Numbered from the stretch's first letter, positions 10,224 through 24,080 are shown. The stretch is 64,000 nt of DNA from Dendrocalamus latiflorus (GCA_017311315.1 CM029632.1:16646031-16710030); one strand, 5' to 3'. Made by a program: numbers and translations. Notes: a model not told the origin generated them from the sequence alone.

Positions 10224-13204
10224 ATGGATTTCGGCGACGACCAGGAGGGCTCCGACAGCCAGCGGCGGCGGAAGCTCTACCACCGCCACACCCCGCGCCA
10301 GATTCAGCAACTCGAGGCGTACGCTCTTTCACATCTTATGCTATGCCTTTTCTTTTCTTCTTTCCCTTGTGATAAATATGTTCTTGATGGTGGAGTTATG
10401 ATCGATGGATAATGGTGTGTTCGTGCAGGATGTTCAAAGAGTGCCCCCACCCCGACGAGAACCAGCGCGCGCAGTTGAGCCGCGAGCTCGGCCTGGAGCC
10501 GCGCCAGATCAAATTCTGGTTCCAGAACCGCCGCACCCAGATGAAGGTACGGAGTTTTCTCGGTTGCTTACTAGGTTTTTCCATGGTTTTCGATCGTTTC
10601 TTGGGTGGCTTTTCTGACGGAATCTCGATGGAGGTGCAGGCGCAGCACGAGCGCGCGGACAACTGCTTCCTGCGCGCGGAGAACGACAAGATCCGGTGCG
10701 AGAACATCGCCATGCGCGAGGCTCTCAAGAACGTCATCTGCCCCACCTGCGGCGGCCCACCCGTCGCCGAGGACTACTTCGACGAGCAGAAGCTCCGCAT
10801 GGAGAACGCCCGCCTCAAGGAAGAGGTAAATACTAATGAACTACCTGTTTGATGCAACGGGCTTGTCCGTTGTATATGGTGTGTGCGTGTGTCTATGTCT
10901 GATGATGTCGTTCTTGGTTGCACGGCGCAGCTCGACCGCGTGTCGAACCTGACGTCCAAGTACCTCGGCCGGCCCTTCACGCAGATGCCGCCGGTGACGC
11001 CGATGTCCGTCTCGTCGCTGGACCTGTCAGTCGGCGGGATGGGCGGGCCGACGCTCGGTGGCCCGTCACTGGACCTCGACCTCCTCAGCGGGGGCTCGTC
11101 GGGGATGCCATTCCAGCTGCCGGCGCCCGTGTCGGACATGGAGCGCCCCATGATGGCCGACACCGCCACGCGGGCCATGGACGAGCTGATCCGGCTCGCT
11201 CAGGCCGGCGACCACATCTGGGTCAAGAGCCCCGGCGGCGACGGGCGGGAGACGCTCAACGTCGACACCTACGACAGCATCTTCTCAAAGCCCGGCAGCT
11301 CGTTCCGCGCGCCCAACATCAACGTCGAGGGGTCCCGGGACTCGGGTCTCGTCTTCATGAGCGCCGCCGCTCTCGTCGACGTGTTCATGGACTGGGTGAG
11401 CCCGCCTCGCTTCAAACCGTTCGATTGATTGCTCGCGCCCATGACGTGCCGTGCTGAACTGCTGATTGATTATTGTTGCAGAGCAAGTGGATGGAGTTCT
11501 TCCCTAGCATCGTGTCCAAGGCGCGCACCATTGATGTCCTTGTGAATGGCATGACCGGGAGGAGCGAGTCTCTGATTCTGGTAATGCCATCGAATCAAAG
11601 GGGCAATTACTTCTTGGTTGTTTTTCGTTGCTTTTACACGCGATCGTTTCGAGAAACAATGAGCAATCTAATGGCGTCGTCGTGCAGATGTACGAGGAGC
11701 TGCACATCATGTCGCCAGTCGTCCCGACGCGCGAGTTCAGCTTCCTCCGCTACTGCCGGCAAATCGAGCAGGGCCTGTGGGCCATCGCCGACGTCTCCGT
11801 GGACCTGCAGCGCGATGCCCACTTCGGCGAGCCGCCACGCTCCCGCCGGCTCCCGTCGGGGTGCCTCATCGCCGACATGTCCAATGGCTACTCCAAGGTT
11901 ATAGAAATGGCCCATGTCCCTGTGCTGCTCGACGTGCATTGCCCTGTCCTGTGCTACTATGGTGGTCCTGACTCTGACGTCGCGTGTTCTTGCTTGGTGT
12001 CTCTGTAGGTGACCTGGGTCGAACACATGGAGATGGAGGAGAAGGTCCCAATCAACTTGCTCTACCGCGACCTCGTGCTGAGCGGCGCCGCGTTCGGGGC
12101 GCACCGGTGGCTCGGCGCGCTGCAGCGCGCGTGCGAGCGGTACGCGTCCCTCATGACTCTCGGCGTGCCGCTCCATGACATGGCCGGAGGTACTGCACGC
12201 GTCCATACATGTCAAGCAAGCATTCGACCCCAAGCATTTAGCTTACGAAGAATTTGCTGTTCGTTTTGTCGTTGTGATTGCCAGTGACGCCGGAAGGGAA
12301 GCGCAGCATGATGAAGCTGTCGCAGAGGATGGTGAGCAGCTTCTGCGCGAGCCTGAGCGCGTCGCAGCTCCACCGGTGGACGACGCTGTCGGGCTCCGAC
12401 GAGGTGAGCGTGCGCGTCTCCATGCACCGCAGCTCCGACCCGGGCCAGCCCAACGGCGTCGTGCTCAGCGCCGCCACCTCCATCTGGCTGCCCGTCCCCT
12501 GCGATCACGTCTTCGCCTTCGTCCGCGACGAGAACGCGCGCTCCCAGGTCCGTCAGCCCGTCCCGACACAGCATTGCATTACATCGCGTCGCGTTCTTGA
12601 TCTCACTCACGCTTTGATGCCATGTCTTGCCGTGCCGTTGCCATTGCTGCAGTGGGACGTCCTGTCGCACAGCAATCAGGTCCAGGAAGTGTCGTGCATC
12701 CCCAACGGCTCGAATCCCGGCAACTGCATCTCCTTGCTAAGAGTAATTAATCACTCATCTTAAAAATTTCTCGATTGCTAACGCATTGCGTTGCTGAAGA
12801 TGCTGATTGTGTTTGCATTGCAGGGTCTGAACGCGAGCCAGAACAGCATGCTGATCCTGCAGGAGAGCTGCACGGACACGTCGGGGTCGCTGGTGGTGTA
12901 CTCGCCGATCGACCTCCCGGCGGCCAACGTCGTGATGAGCGGCGAGGACCCGTCGAGCATCCCGCTGCTGCCGTCGGGCTTCACCATCCTGCCCGACGGC
13001 CGGCCGTCCTCCGCGGCGGGCCCGTCCACCAGCGCCACCCCGTTCGGGGCCCCGATGGGCTCCGTCGTCACCGTCGCCTTCCAGATCCTCGTCAGCAGCC
13101 TGCCGTCGTCCAAGCTCAACGCCGAGTCCGTCGCCACGGTCAACGGCCTCATCAGCACCACCGTGCAGCAGATCAAGGCCGCCCTCAACTGCTCCGGCCA
13201 TTGA
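10224..13204 (+). CDS. TF1: HD-Zip class IV homeodomain-START transcription factor (TF1/ROC type)
   Basis: Ten coding exons join in frame at GT-AG introns: 10224-10318, 10429-10546, 10640-10825, 10931-11395, 11482-11580, 11688-11897, 12009-12189, 12285-12547, 12653-12742 and 12824-13204. They give 695 aa, close to the roughly 700 aa usual for the family. The homeodomain is at residues 14-73, with recognition helix IKFWFQNRRTQMK. A zipper-loop-zipper follows, with the class-IV CxxC pair at C105/C108. The START domain starts near residue 205 (M.DELIRLAQAGDHIW), and the HD-SAD C-terminal region runs to the end (VAFQILVSSLPSSKLNAESV). Class IV proteins are nuclear factors that bind L1-box DNA and specify epidermal (L1) fate. 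The N-terminus (MDFGD..EGSDSQRRRK) and domain details point to the rice TF1 orthology group, recognised from memory. No frameshift, stop or missing homeodomain contact is seen. Exons are much more GC-rich than their surroundings, as is normal in grasses. Confidence 0.93.
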
Positions 13205-13700
13205 TCCATCCGAGCCACTAGTGCTTCTGACGAGAGTTGGTTGGCGAGTTGAATGCTCGTATTCATGGACTCCACCTGCTGCTGCTGCTGCATCTGAAGC
13301 TGATGCAACTCTCTCTCTATCCATCCATGCATCCGTCATCATAAACAACTCTTCTTTAGGTTTCGGTGTCTTTTGTTTTCCCCCTTCTTTCTCTTCAATT
13401 TACAGGATTATTCGGTTTCGCTTAGGCATTCATGCGTCAGAATCAGAAAGAAGGCTTTGGTAACGAGGGAGTCAAGAACGCACCATGCTTGTCCCTTTCC
13501 TCTCGCTGCAACCACTCGCCATTTCCATTCCATTATTTCCCTTTCTTCGCCACCCTCCATTTGTTTCATTTCCATCAGCATTCCCATTTCAATCCATGCC
13601 GCCGTCGTCTCGGTGTCGCAGCAGAGGATGAATGGTTCGGGTATTGACTTCTGTCCATTAATGTAAAGCCTTCAATGAACATTCATTTCGATTATAAATG
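13205..13700 (+). other. 3' UTR and downstream of the HD-Zip IV gene
   Basis: This is noncoding and pyrimidine-rich. Sequences around 13662-13700 (AATGTAAAG, TTATAAATGG) are plausible plant near-upstream poly(A) elements. No second gene overlaps. Confidence 0.45.
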
Positions 13701-16700
13701 GAAAGAAAAAAAAAAGAGCTGGTAAAGCTGGATGATGCGTTCATGCCCTGCCCCCTTTTCCGGACCCTGGTATTACTGCTTGCCCTGCGCCCTTATCGTC
13801 GTCAATTTGCCATCGCTACAACGACTCCTCTTCTTCCTCCTCGTCAAGAAACCAACTTGCGATGCGTGATGGTGATGACGCGCTAGCCGCAAGCGTTTCT
13901 GCGTCATGGCATGCAACCGATTCGAACGCCACGGCCCGAGCAATTCAAGTGCGTGCAATTGTAAGTGGGCGGCACACATCACCGCCGGCCGGGCGTGCTC
14001 CCCAGTGACGGCCGCTTTAATACGGTGGTTGGTTCGGCCGCCAACCCCATGGCTCAAGCAAGGCTAAGCGCGGGATGGGGTCGGGACGGCCTGGCCGCGC
14101 GTGTTTTCGACCGTCCGATCCAGTAATCGACGGTCCAGATCAAACACTACCTAGAAAAAAAAGCCGCCCTCGCTGGGTAAAGCTGATCTAAAGCGTTGAT
14201 TTCTGATCAGATGGCACGCGTGCACTGTGCCCGACCCGAGGGTGAGGGCGAGGCGGCAAATTTGAAGCGCGCGGCCCGGTCGATCGCCCCCCCCCCCCCT
14301 CTCTCTCTTCTCTCTCCCCCCACCTCACTTGACTGCGCCATTGATGCACGGTAGCTGCGCTGCTGCCGAAATGTTTCCTGCGAGCGCGTTTGATGACGCG
14401 CCAGGTCGCCTCCGATCCGGGACCAAATAAGTCCCGACCTACTCTAGATCGCGGCTTAACTAAGTACCAGTGCTAGCTTAGCTTGCACATACGCACACTC
14501 ATGCAATGGCCTCCCTCTAGACTAGCTGCTCTCTCGCTCCTGCTAACTACACCCAGCCATCATCAACCAATCAATCACAGAAGCAGCTAGCTCATAAACT
14601 AGATCAAATCAAACCACTACATCGGCCAAGAATCTCACAATGGCATCGTCATATACTCGTGTGAGTGCAATGCGATGCGGAGTTTAGTAGTACTTCTATC
14701 TAGTGAAAGATTGGTGCTTTTATAATTTGTGGCTTTTGGAAATGATTTTTGTTGCTTTTTTGGAGCTTTAAATTTTTTTTCGGGGGCTTGTTTTGCTGGA
14801 GAATATGTGTACGACAGTATTGAATGAGGCCTTAAATTTGCCATACTGTTGCGGCAGCGTAGAGCTCGTAGTTGTCATTATCCATGCCCATCTTTTCACT
14901 GCCTTCTGGCCCAAATTTTTGTACGTGGACTTAAATGCCCGGGAATTGCACAAGTATTTGCATTGCCGGCCTTGCCTTGCCTTGCATGTGTGCCGCGATC
15001 TAACACGCTACCATACCATTGCATGAAAAAGAAAGACGTAGCTGTAGCCGTGGTACTCGTATATGTAATCCTCTCATTAATTTGCAATGTTATCAAACCA
15101 TTCCTTCCTTCTTGTTTTATATATTCTTGCCCCATCTTAGCTTGACCATTCCTGACTCCTTGGAGTGATGCCTTAATTAGCTCATGATAGAAAAAAATGC
15201 CTAAGCTTGTGTTCATGAAGAGAGAGAGAGAGAGAGAGTAATGGCGATGCCAGGCGTCATACGAAGCTCCAACTAGAACACTATTTGACAACATGGATGT
15301 CGACGGAAACCTTAGCATAAATGCCGACGAACACCACGCCACGCGTAGTCGCGGTACGGCCAATTTGGCTTCGCGAGATCGTTGCAAATCGCGGCACGGG
15401 CCCGCATGTCGGTGACTGTTCAGGCCGATCCGGTGAAAAATCGGCCGTACCGCACGGTGAGCGCTCTCCGGTGCCCACTCCCGGAGCTACAAACCATGTC
15501 TTTCTTCGCAACACACACAGCTGGTTGGTCGCAGCCTCGCAGGTAACACATAATAGTCGATCGGCTCAGACCGATACAGTGAATGCCTCTGATCAGTAAA
15601 ATGTTTTTGTTTTTGTTTTACCGGCCTTCATCCCTAGAGGGTCCCATTATCTCAAATCGAGTTCAGTATATAGACGTGAATTGCTCCGTATATCGGAAAG
15701 AGCTAAGCATTGCGGCCAAGACCGTGTGACATTTTTCGCGGATCCTATGCACTGCTGTATTATTGAAGCTACCGCACGTGCGCTACCTCCCTTGCGAAAA
15801 TGGACAGTACAAAGTTGCACGTGGATAAGGGTTAGTTACTTATGAGAAGTCGGGGGGGAAAATATCGATCCATCCTGATTTCCCTACAGGCATTAATTAC
15901 TCGGGAGCATCTGTTTCCGATCGGACGGTTTCGTATTAGTGGGCAAAAGTATGCTCAATGTATATTTTCTAAAGAGAGATGCTAACGAACGGAATGCCGT
16001 TCGTTTGCCTTTCGATGGGATAGCTGACAACCGTTTGATCTAGAGCCGTATGAATTTTAAAACTTTCAACAGGATATTTCTTCGGCCGCTCTGCTCCTGC
16101 AGCCTCTCTCTCCCCCTCTCCCTCTCCTTTCTCCCCACTCCCTCTCGTTCTCCCTCCCTCGTCACCGCCATCCCTCAACTCTCCTCCACCTCTGGCACCG
16201 CCATGCGCTGGATCTGTCGGCCTGGAGGGGCGTCGCCATCAGATTTGGTGTCGGGTGAGGGAAATCCGCCTCCCCGCTACGGGTTCACCCTCCTCTCGGG
16301 CATAGAAGGAGGTCGAGGGGAGATGGCGGCCCGGCGGCAGGCTGCGGCAGGGGTGATAGGCAGGGTAGGAGGGCAGTGGCAGTGGCAGCTGTGACAGGTT
16401 AGGTGGGGCGGCACAGCTGGGAGGGATCAGGGAGCTGCGCGGCGAGGCGGCGACGGCGCCGCCGGCCGTGGGTGGTGGTGGAGGGGGTGGTGGTGGTAGA
16501 GGAGGCGCGCGGAGCTGCTCGGGGTGGCACGGCGACAGTGGCCGGTGACGAGGTATACCCTATGCATCGGAAGTCCTCCTAACGATATACTGTTCAATAG
16601 TTGCTCACTTTTCTAAAATAATGTAGAGGATCCAGTGGCATTGCCTAATGCATGCAGGGCTCCAAAGCAGTACGAGGAGGGTTGAAGAGTTCACCTTCTA

Positions 16701-17405
16701 TGGGCTTGAGACATCTAATGCATGCAGTGGAATGGCATATTAAACAGTAAAGGTGGCTCCTAACTCCTAACGCCGGCTACCAGCCAGTTTGGACCCATCC
16801 AATCTTGGACTAATGATAGTTGGCAACTGATGAATGCATAAATATAAATATATATATATGCATGGTCCCGGTGATGAACAATTTTGTTGGGAAAAGGGCG
16901 AGCTGGTGATCCGGTGGCACACCCTCAACTCCACCCAGCTCGATCTGAACAGGCCAATGAGTTACGCTTGCTGATCTCCCCTGGCCTGCGCGGATCATAT
17001 CGCGCGAAGTGTCGCCTTGTTTTCGCATCCATAATACGTGTCGCTATTTGAGATCCTTGACCCTGTAATGCATCCCGGACGGTGTATTACTCGTTGGACT
17101 ATAATCGATACGCGCTCATCTTGCAAGCATTGGGGACAAATGAATCTTGTGTAGGTAGAACGTGAGCATGTTTGTTTTAGGTTAACGCACAAATTAACCA
17201 CATCCCGAATTCTTGATTCTTGTAATTACTTCCTTAACTTTCCATTATTCAGAGCAGTCATCAAAGTTTGTACGCTTTGGAAGTTGTTGTTCTACGTCCT
17301 TGTAGACAGTCTCAGGTTAGTCGCTGAAGTTCTTGCACGCATCTTCCTATTTGTGGTCAGTGCAGTTCTCAATTTAGACAAGTTCTGAATTCGAAGTGGC
17401 ATATG
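13701..17405. other. intergenic; orphan 5'-UTR-like stretch, simple repeats
   Basis: The region holds no confirmed gene. Bases 14000-14660 look like a promoter and 5' leader: a CCGTCCGATC block, a C/CT run at 14287-14330, a CA-rich leader, then an ATG at 14641 in a good context starting MASSYTRV. That frame stops after 15 codons and AT-rich unrelated sequence follows. There is a (GA)n run at 15219-15239. A GC/CT-rich patch at 16080-16550 has open frames on several strands that resemble nothing known. The rest is featureless. Confidence 0.45.
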
Positions 17406-17610
17406 TGTAGATGCTATGGTCCCTGCAACCTTTTCCACTAATAATTAGAGGTAGTACATACATTACATCCAAGTAGCCATATAGGGCTAAAGTTTCATAC
17501 AACCGTTCTAGCTAGTTTATTACAATACCGAAGTGAAGTCTAGTCTAGAATCTAATTACACAAGAAGAGCTACCCTAATAGCACAAATACACTAGGGGTC
17601 GAGACCGTGC

Positions 17611-17660
17611 TGCTTCTAGAGTCCTAGTCATCGCATGCTTCTAGAGTCCTAGTCATCGCA
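17611..17660. repeat. perfect 25-bp direct duplication
   Basis: TGCTTCTAGAGTCCTAGTC... (25 bp) occurs twice with no spacer and no mismatch (17611-17635, 17636-17660). It lies inside the solo LTR. The lack of mismatch implies a recent slip. Confidence 0.9.
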
Positions 17661-20600
17661 GGTCTCGTATAAGGTGTTATCCTCATATGACTTGGTCTCT
17701 GTACCAGCTCCCTCCCACTCGGGGTAGGGCTCGTCCGCATAGGCCTCATTCACCCCCAAGTGTGGATTCAAGCTAGCTATCTTCTAAAAAAATAATAGCA
17801 AGGGTGAGTACAGAGTATTCGGCAAGCTTATATAGCAATTATGTATTGTATGCTCCTGCTCTACCTCTCGTGATGCATCTCATTCTCATTCGCAGGCTAT
17901 ATAGAAAATAAAAGTTTTTAGGTTGTAAAAGATTTTGAATTTATTAACTTTTGAAAACCACTGAACACTCGTATAAATAGCTAAAACCCCAATTGGTTTT
18001 TGTAGCCTCTAATCTAGGAGACAGACATGAATTTACGATTTATATAGCATTTACGCGACCTTATACTACTTTTCCCATTATTACTCTGATTCTCGTAATG
18101 AATGAATCTTCACATTTCCTTATATACGATGTCCAAACAAGAGTATATAACTTTTACATCTATCTCAGTATATTATATCTCCACCCAACTATTCTCAACC
18201 GGTGGCTCGGGGTGGTCTCTCACCCTCACCCGATGCCAATCAACCTCGACATAATTGTTGGTTGGGGCGGTTTAACTCTCACCCAACACTCCACTACGTA
18301 ATATATCGCCTCAGTGTCCCCACTAATGGCTTCTATACCAATTCTGGGTTCTAGCTGCCCGCGTCCCCCACTTCTGGCCTATGTACTAGTTTTGGGTTAT
18401 GGTGGCTGGACCCTCACTCCTGGCTTCTTTATCCGTCTCTGATTCCTCCCCTAATTATAATACTTACCCATATAGAGAGTATAATAACCTCAATGTAGTT
18501 ACTCATTCTACCCGCCCTTAGACAGAATAATAGCTGATACGATTAATATGGTCATTACACAAGTAAAGTTTATAAATCCTTATATTCTATTCTTATACAG
18601 AGATCCCAATCCTACCTTTCTGTCACCTGCCAAGGCAACCCCTGCCCACTATTTTATTTAACCTTACTTGTCAACTGCTCCATTAGTTGGCTGCTGTCAC
18701 TTCTCTTTTCTTTCTTATGTCCTTTATCTGATTTACACATGGTTTTAAATTTTCATGCAAGGTGATAGTAATATAATAGAGAAATACTGGTTTTACTAAA
18801 TATACTCTGTTCAAATGCTTACAGGTATGCTTGCCTGAGTTTAGATGGAAGCTCTAGGTCCCAATGTCGCTCTGGAAAAATATGCTCTCAAACCCCAGTT
18901 CCTCTTCTGCAATTAGTACACGTGTTATAACTTATTTTACCAGTGTCAAAGAAAATAATATGCATTAAATAATTGAGTAAATTACATTAAAGTGTCCCAG
19001 TGTGATTCCTAAATTTTATTTTAGCTATTTACAGATTTTTTTTATGACTCAATTGCTATTTTAATTATCACGTTAAACTTTAATCGTTGCATGTAATTTT
19101 ATTTAATCGCGTATAGACTTTAAGTTGCTAGATAGCAGTTAAAATCTAAATAATTCTTAATGAGTTTCTACTATTTTATATGCAATTAAAAAATTTATTT
19201 GGGATTTAGGTATGCTTCATAATGATTTAAGCAATGGTCTACCAATTTAATCATTATGCGCTAGTTGTTAATCTATTGATGGCCCTAAATCATTTTTGAT
19301 AGCTCTACATGCTTATGAATGGTGTTTTACAATGTGATATAATTATCAAGATTCTATGGTGAAGTATCACATGTAATTTGGAAGGCTTATGTTTAACAAT
19401 TTGCGAAGATGAATTTTTATTGCATGCACTAAACCTCTCTCTCTTCCCTTTTCTTTTCTTCTTTTCTTCCTTTTCCTTTTTCTCCCTTTCATGTTCTTCC
19501 CTTGGCTGAACGCTGGCCATTCGACACACTTCTTCACTTGGTCTTATCTCTCCCCCTCCCCTTTCTCTCGGCTTGTCCTCCCTCTCCCGATTTGGATCTC
19601 AGCTCTCCTCCCTCTCTCGTCGCTAGCCCTTGGCGCCATGCGCTGCCCCCGCCTTCGACTACTATCCTGTCACCCTATGGTATGGGTCCCTACACCGCCA
19701 CCCTTGGCCCAGTCCCCTTGCGTCACCACCTCCTACCATGCCTAGGCACTGCCTCCACGATTGCCTTCCCTGGATCCAACTATGGCTTTCCCTGGGCTTC
19801 CTCTCAGCATTGACTCGGTGATTGGCCTTGGCTCCCCTAGCACTGTCTCTCCTCCTTGGTAGATAGGGTTTGCTTGGCTCCACCGGCGCCATCTCTCTAT
19901 GCGCTGCCACCTCCTCCATGGCTAAACACCTCCACGGCTACTACCCTTTCCTCTAACTCTTCCTACTCTGATGAGGACATCCTTAGCTATGTTGTTCCTT
20001 GTAATTCATCAAGCATTTTAGAACAATATGAGCTTGCTAAAAGGGCTAAAACTTTGAAAAAGAAGCTTGATATTAAGGTGAACTCGTTCCTAGTTATTCG
20101 TAATAACATTATTAATGAGAATTTTATACTACCTACTAGTAGCGGGTTAATACTTGATGTCATGTTTGAAGAAGAATGTTTGTGGAAAGATGAAGACAAA
20201 ATTCATGCCCATTGTCTTTTGGCATGCACCATTGTCTTTTGGTATACACTACACCATGGTGGGACCAGCTAGAGGTGAGGGAGGAAATGGTGCCACATGA
20301 ATAAGAAAGAATACATATGGTGGGTGCTGTCCATTAGAAGAAAAGAGCTACCGCATGAATTACAATTCATGCATGGAATATTGTTCACACATGAAGGAAA
20401 AAACAATTCATGCAGCTCAGATGGGAAGCTTATTCAACACATGGAAAGAAGAGGGGCACAACTGCATGCATGCGGGAAAAATAAAGAAAACACACGAAAG
20501 TAGAGCATGGGAAATCAATGTATGTGAAAGAATAAAAGGAAGGCATGTGGGAGCATGCATGCATATGGAAGTTAAGGAAATAATTTATATGCATGTGTTG

Positions 20601-21639
20601 CACTTGGAAATTGCATACATGTTGCGCAAGGAAAAAGGAAGGCCACACAGGCTCTCTGGAGAAATGTGTGCAAGGGAAAAGGAAGGCGTCAACTGGTGTG
20701 GGCCGTGTGTGGAAGAAAGAAAGGGAATCATGGCTATTTTGGACAGGAAGAAAGAAAAATGGAAAGAAGCGATTACTTCAAATTGCTAGCTAATCAAAGC
20801 ACGTGGACAACTAATTCCGAGTTGGTTCATTCAGCTAACTCCGAATTGGTTGTTTCTTTTTCGCACGTTTTGAGTCCAAACTTGATTAGGGAACCGAGTC
20901 CAAGTTAGAGACATGGCTATTCTAGTTCAGTCGCACTAAACTATTGAGTCATGTGTTTTCTTTTGTCTTTCAGTCCATTTTTGAGTTGTAGCTTTTGTGG
21001 AGCTGAACCACCAAGGAATTGGTCCCAAGTAGTGCCAGCCACATGGACTTTAAATATTATTGTAAGAAAGGCCTTTTGGCGGATACCACGTTATTCAGAT
21101 TAAAGCTTTTGCTCTTAATTCTATGGCTTATGCTACAATGCCCCCAATAGAATAGGGAGTTCTAATCTGAATATTACCGCTATTCTTCTTGTGATTTCCT
21201 CATATTTTTGCAGGAAGAACACATCTATCTTTGCGCGGCTGAGTAGATGAGGATTGAAGTGTGTGGTTAGACAATTTTTTTGTCACACGTTGTTGTATTG
21301 CGATAGTGGTTAGTGTCATCGGTTCGTCAGGTTGCATGGATCTAAAGTTATCCTTAACCCTACATTGTGAAGATCAGACACCCCGTATTATCTTGGTATC
21401 AAAGCATAGTTGTCACGGTAGGATCAATTTTCTAGTAGTTAGATATATTTTTCTATCCTATACACAAAAAGGCAAACAAAATTCCTTTAGCCAGTAGTTT
21501 GATCTGAATTCTTTTAGTGAGTTTGGTTAGGTCTCAATCCATTAGAAACTTTGTTTAGTCATTGATCGTAGTATTTTCTTTACGTATCTTGATCTTTGTG
21601 TTTATCTAAACCATAAAAACTATTGGTTTTGAACTCCTC

Positions 21640-21965
21640 AAAACCATCCCTAAAACAGAAAAGGCATCAATCACTACAGTTCCCATGCGTGCTACAATAG
21701 CACGATACAGTACCGCTATAGTGCGCGTTGTAGAACCATCGCCTGCAGCCGAGCAAAAACAAAATAGTATGCGCAATGAATAGTGCTCCAATATGCTACA
21801 GTAGCACATAAAAAAAGAGTATCGTAGGAAGCCTGTAACGACGCTACAGTACGTGTGCAACTTAGTACCGTAAAGCTACAATACCCCCTGATCCCTACAG
21901 TACGTGTAGCTACAGTATCGATGGCGCGAACTGCATTGTCATGCGCTACAGTACTAGTGTGATAT
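21640..21965. repeat. cluster of CTACAGTA-type motifs in the element A leader
   Basis: GCTACAGTA, CTACAATAGCAC, CTACAGTACGTG and variants recur at irregular spacing, on both strands. The motifs are known as common in grass gypsy leaders and LTRs; no function is visible. Confidence 0.5.
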
Positions 21966-22745
21966 AAAAAAAAAATCTTCACTTGAGCCAATTCAATCTT
22001 TTGCAAATACTTTGCTCCTTTTCGAGACCAGCTATTTGACTTACTTTAGGGCTGCTCATTGTTGATATTGTGCTGCACAATCTGGAGTTATCTTGCTGAA
22101 ATTGAGTTTTTGCTTGTGTTCGGCAAAAAAAGAAGAAAAGAAAAAATAAAATAAATCAGTGGTTGAACGCTTTCTAGAGTTCCACCATTTGTTGATTAAA
22201 ATTCAAATTGTGCACTGGTATTCATATTAAGCAATCTTGTGCCTTTTTCATCAATTAAGCAATTAGCTAGCATCTCTCCATAACTTATGCAATACGATCT
22301 AGTTGTTCATCACTTATATTTTTATATTAGCTCATTCCTTTGATTGCATCAAGTTTTATCATCTTTGTGTGTGTGTTGCTTTGTTCCTCACTAATATCTT
22401 TTGAATCAACAACTAGACATTAGAATTCTAGTTTAAATTATTACCTAGCTTTACAATATCTAGAATTTTAGATTACATAGATAAATACTTTTTCCTCCAA
22501 CTCCACATATAATTCATTGTTTCATACAATACTTAGACTTTGAATTCACTTGATCTATCACCTTTGACTGTCTACCATCACCAAGGTACGTTTGTCTTCG
22601 CGATTCGAGGATGTATAAGAATTTCAGTTGGTAAATAGAGGGTGAGGATGAGTGATTCTATATATTCTTTACTATGTTTTGCACTACTAACAACGGCAGG
22701 ATATTCAATATTTTGTTTTTCATGGTGTGACTTTCGATACTTGTA

Positions 22746-23403
22746 TTTTCCATTCTTTGAAAGTACTGATCCGGAGGAGTATCTCAAATAGGTGAAACAA
22801 CTCGAATGTGACCTCAAGTTCTAGAAGCTATCTGAAGCCAAGAAAATGACACAAACCACCATGACATTTGAAAAATATGCATGCACTTGGTGAAAGCAAT
22901 ATCCTGAGAAACAATATGTCACTACTTGGGAAGAATTAAAGGAGGTCATGAGAAATAAGTTTGTATCATATGAGTATGAGCTTGAGTTATTTCATCATAT
23001 GAAGAGCATTCGCCAAAGACGTCGATCTATCCAATCTTATTATGATGAGTTGGATTATGTTATGTATCGTGTCAATATCAAAGAGACATATGCAATGAGG
23101 GCTTACTTCAAAAGATGTTTGAATTCTGATATTGTTGTTGCTATTTATTGGAAATATGATGGTAGTATGCAGGATCTCGTGAATTATGCTATGGAGGAGA
23201 AGAAGAGAATTATAGAGAGATGTACACCATGGTTCAATATGAGTCCACACTTTAGTTCGTATGCCATCACCATCGTGTCACATGAGAAGACGACCGAGTA
23301 TGAGACTTTCTCTTCAGTCATGGCGTCATGTAGTGCTACCCCATTGCAACATGAGGAGATGTGGTTGATGGTAAATGTGCCATTGCTGGACCACGATTCC
23401 TAG
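22746..23403 (+). pseudogene. element A gag remnant
   Basis: The frame reads DPEEYLK and then, after stops, TWEELKEVMRNKFV, a run of basic and acidic residues and SIQSYYDELDYVMYRVNI. This is the W.EL...R.RFVP...R.....L..L.QG..SVEEY..E pattern of plant gypsy gag. Element B keeps the same blocks intact at its residues 93-265. At least three stops and a frame change at about 23361 break the gene. The zinc knuckle is not visible. Confidence 0.65.
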
Positions 23404-23738
23404 GATATGAGATACTTCTAAACCTATGTGAAGATGAGAGCCACATAGCCAAATTGAGCAAGAGTGATTTCACCATATGTCAGGTTGAGAGCATCCAAAT
23501 TAAGAGTGGAAGATATACACAAATAGAAAAGAGAAAAGTAGATGATAGGACAAGTGAGGTTATTTTTTATACTAACGACTTACTCTCTATTTCTAGTGTT
23601 GTTTCTCACTTTGTACAGGTTAATGAATAAGAGGAGTTAAATGCAAAATAAACCACACCACTTAAAGATGAAGTTCCACTACCTACATCACCTACATCAA
23701 CTGAGAAGGACATTCAAGGTAATAATAATGGTTCTAAA

Positions 23739-24080
23739 TTGGTAATTCATCAAGAAAAGGTGAGTAATTGTGAGAATTTTTGTGCCCAATTGGAAATCCC
23801 ACATTCTGAACTTAATATGTTTAATTTATATAATGTGAAATTGATTACTCATAAAGAATTTCTTGGTATAATATCTCCTGATGATTCTTTATGCTATATC
23901 ATATTCGATGAACCTGTAGAACTATCTAGTGTGATTGAGAAGGTTTCTGAAATTGCGTATCAAAATTTACTAGTTAGTACCTATAGCTACACATATAAAT
24001 TCAATTTAATTGATGATTATGGTGTAGATGACAAGTTCTATGTTTATCAAATATGCATTACATGTGGTAAGTTTGCTTAA
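23739..24080 (+). pseudogene. element A copy of the A/B-shared accessory domain
   Basis: This open stretch of 113 codons includes KLITHKEFLGIISPDDSLCY and YKFNLIDDYGVDDKF.VYQICITC. It aligns without gaps over about 75 residues, roughly half identical, with residues about 497-577 of the long element B protein (ELITHKEVLPRISPANSLCY...). I recognise no known domain. A separate frame further on (24138-25067) carries KTDDKYTYHAYTL, also matched in B, then the REEEDDEDI tail that crosses into the 3' LTR. The series of frames was probably once one protein. It is broken here. Confidence 0.6.

Noticed and set aside
10918..12600. Several long frames overlapping the HD-Zip IV gene on both strands
   Set aside because: They are shadows of GC-rich exons. 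The spliced model explains the region fully.
12755..13348. Minus-strand frames of 184-197 codons opposite the last exon
   Set aside because: Antisense shadows of the 3' exon of the HD-Zip IV gene.
16050..16550. Possible GC-rich gene start (MNFKTF... or MRWICRPGG...)
   Set aside because: No recognisable domain, low-complexity Gly/Arg content, no supporting splice pattern. It is probably transposon-associated sequence.
20355..20789. 144-codon frame in the element A 5' LTR, with a similar frame in its 3' LTR
   Set aside because: The frames lie in LTR U3 sequence and have Lys/Glu/Met-biased composition from AAAGGAAGG-type repeats. The two LTR copies do not keep the same frame.
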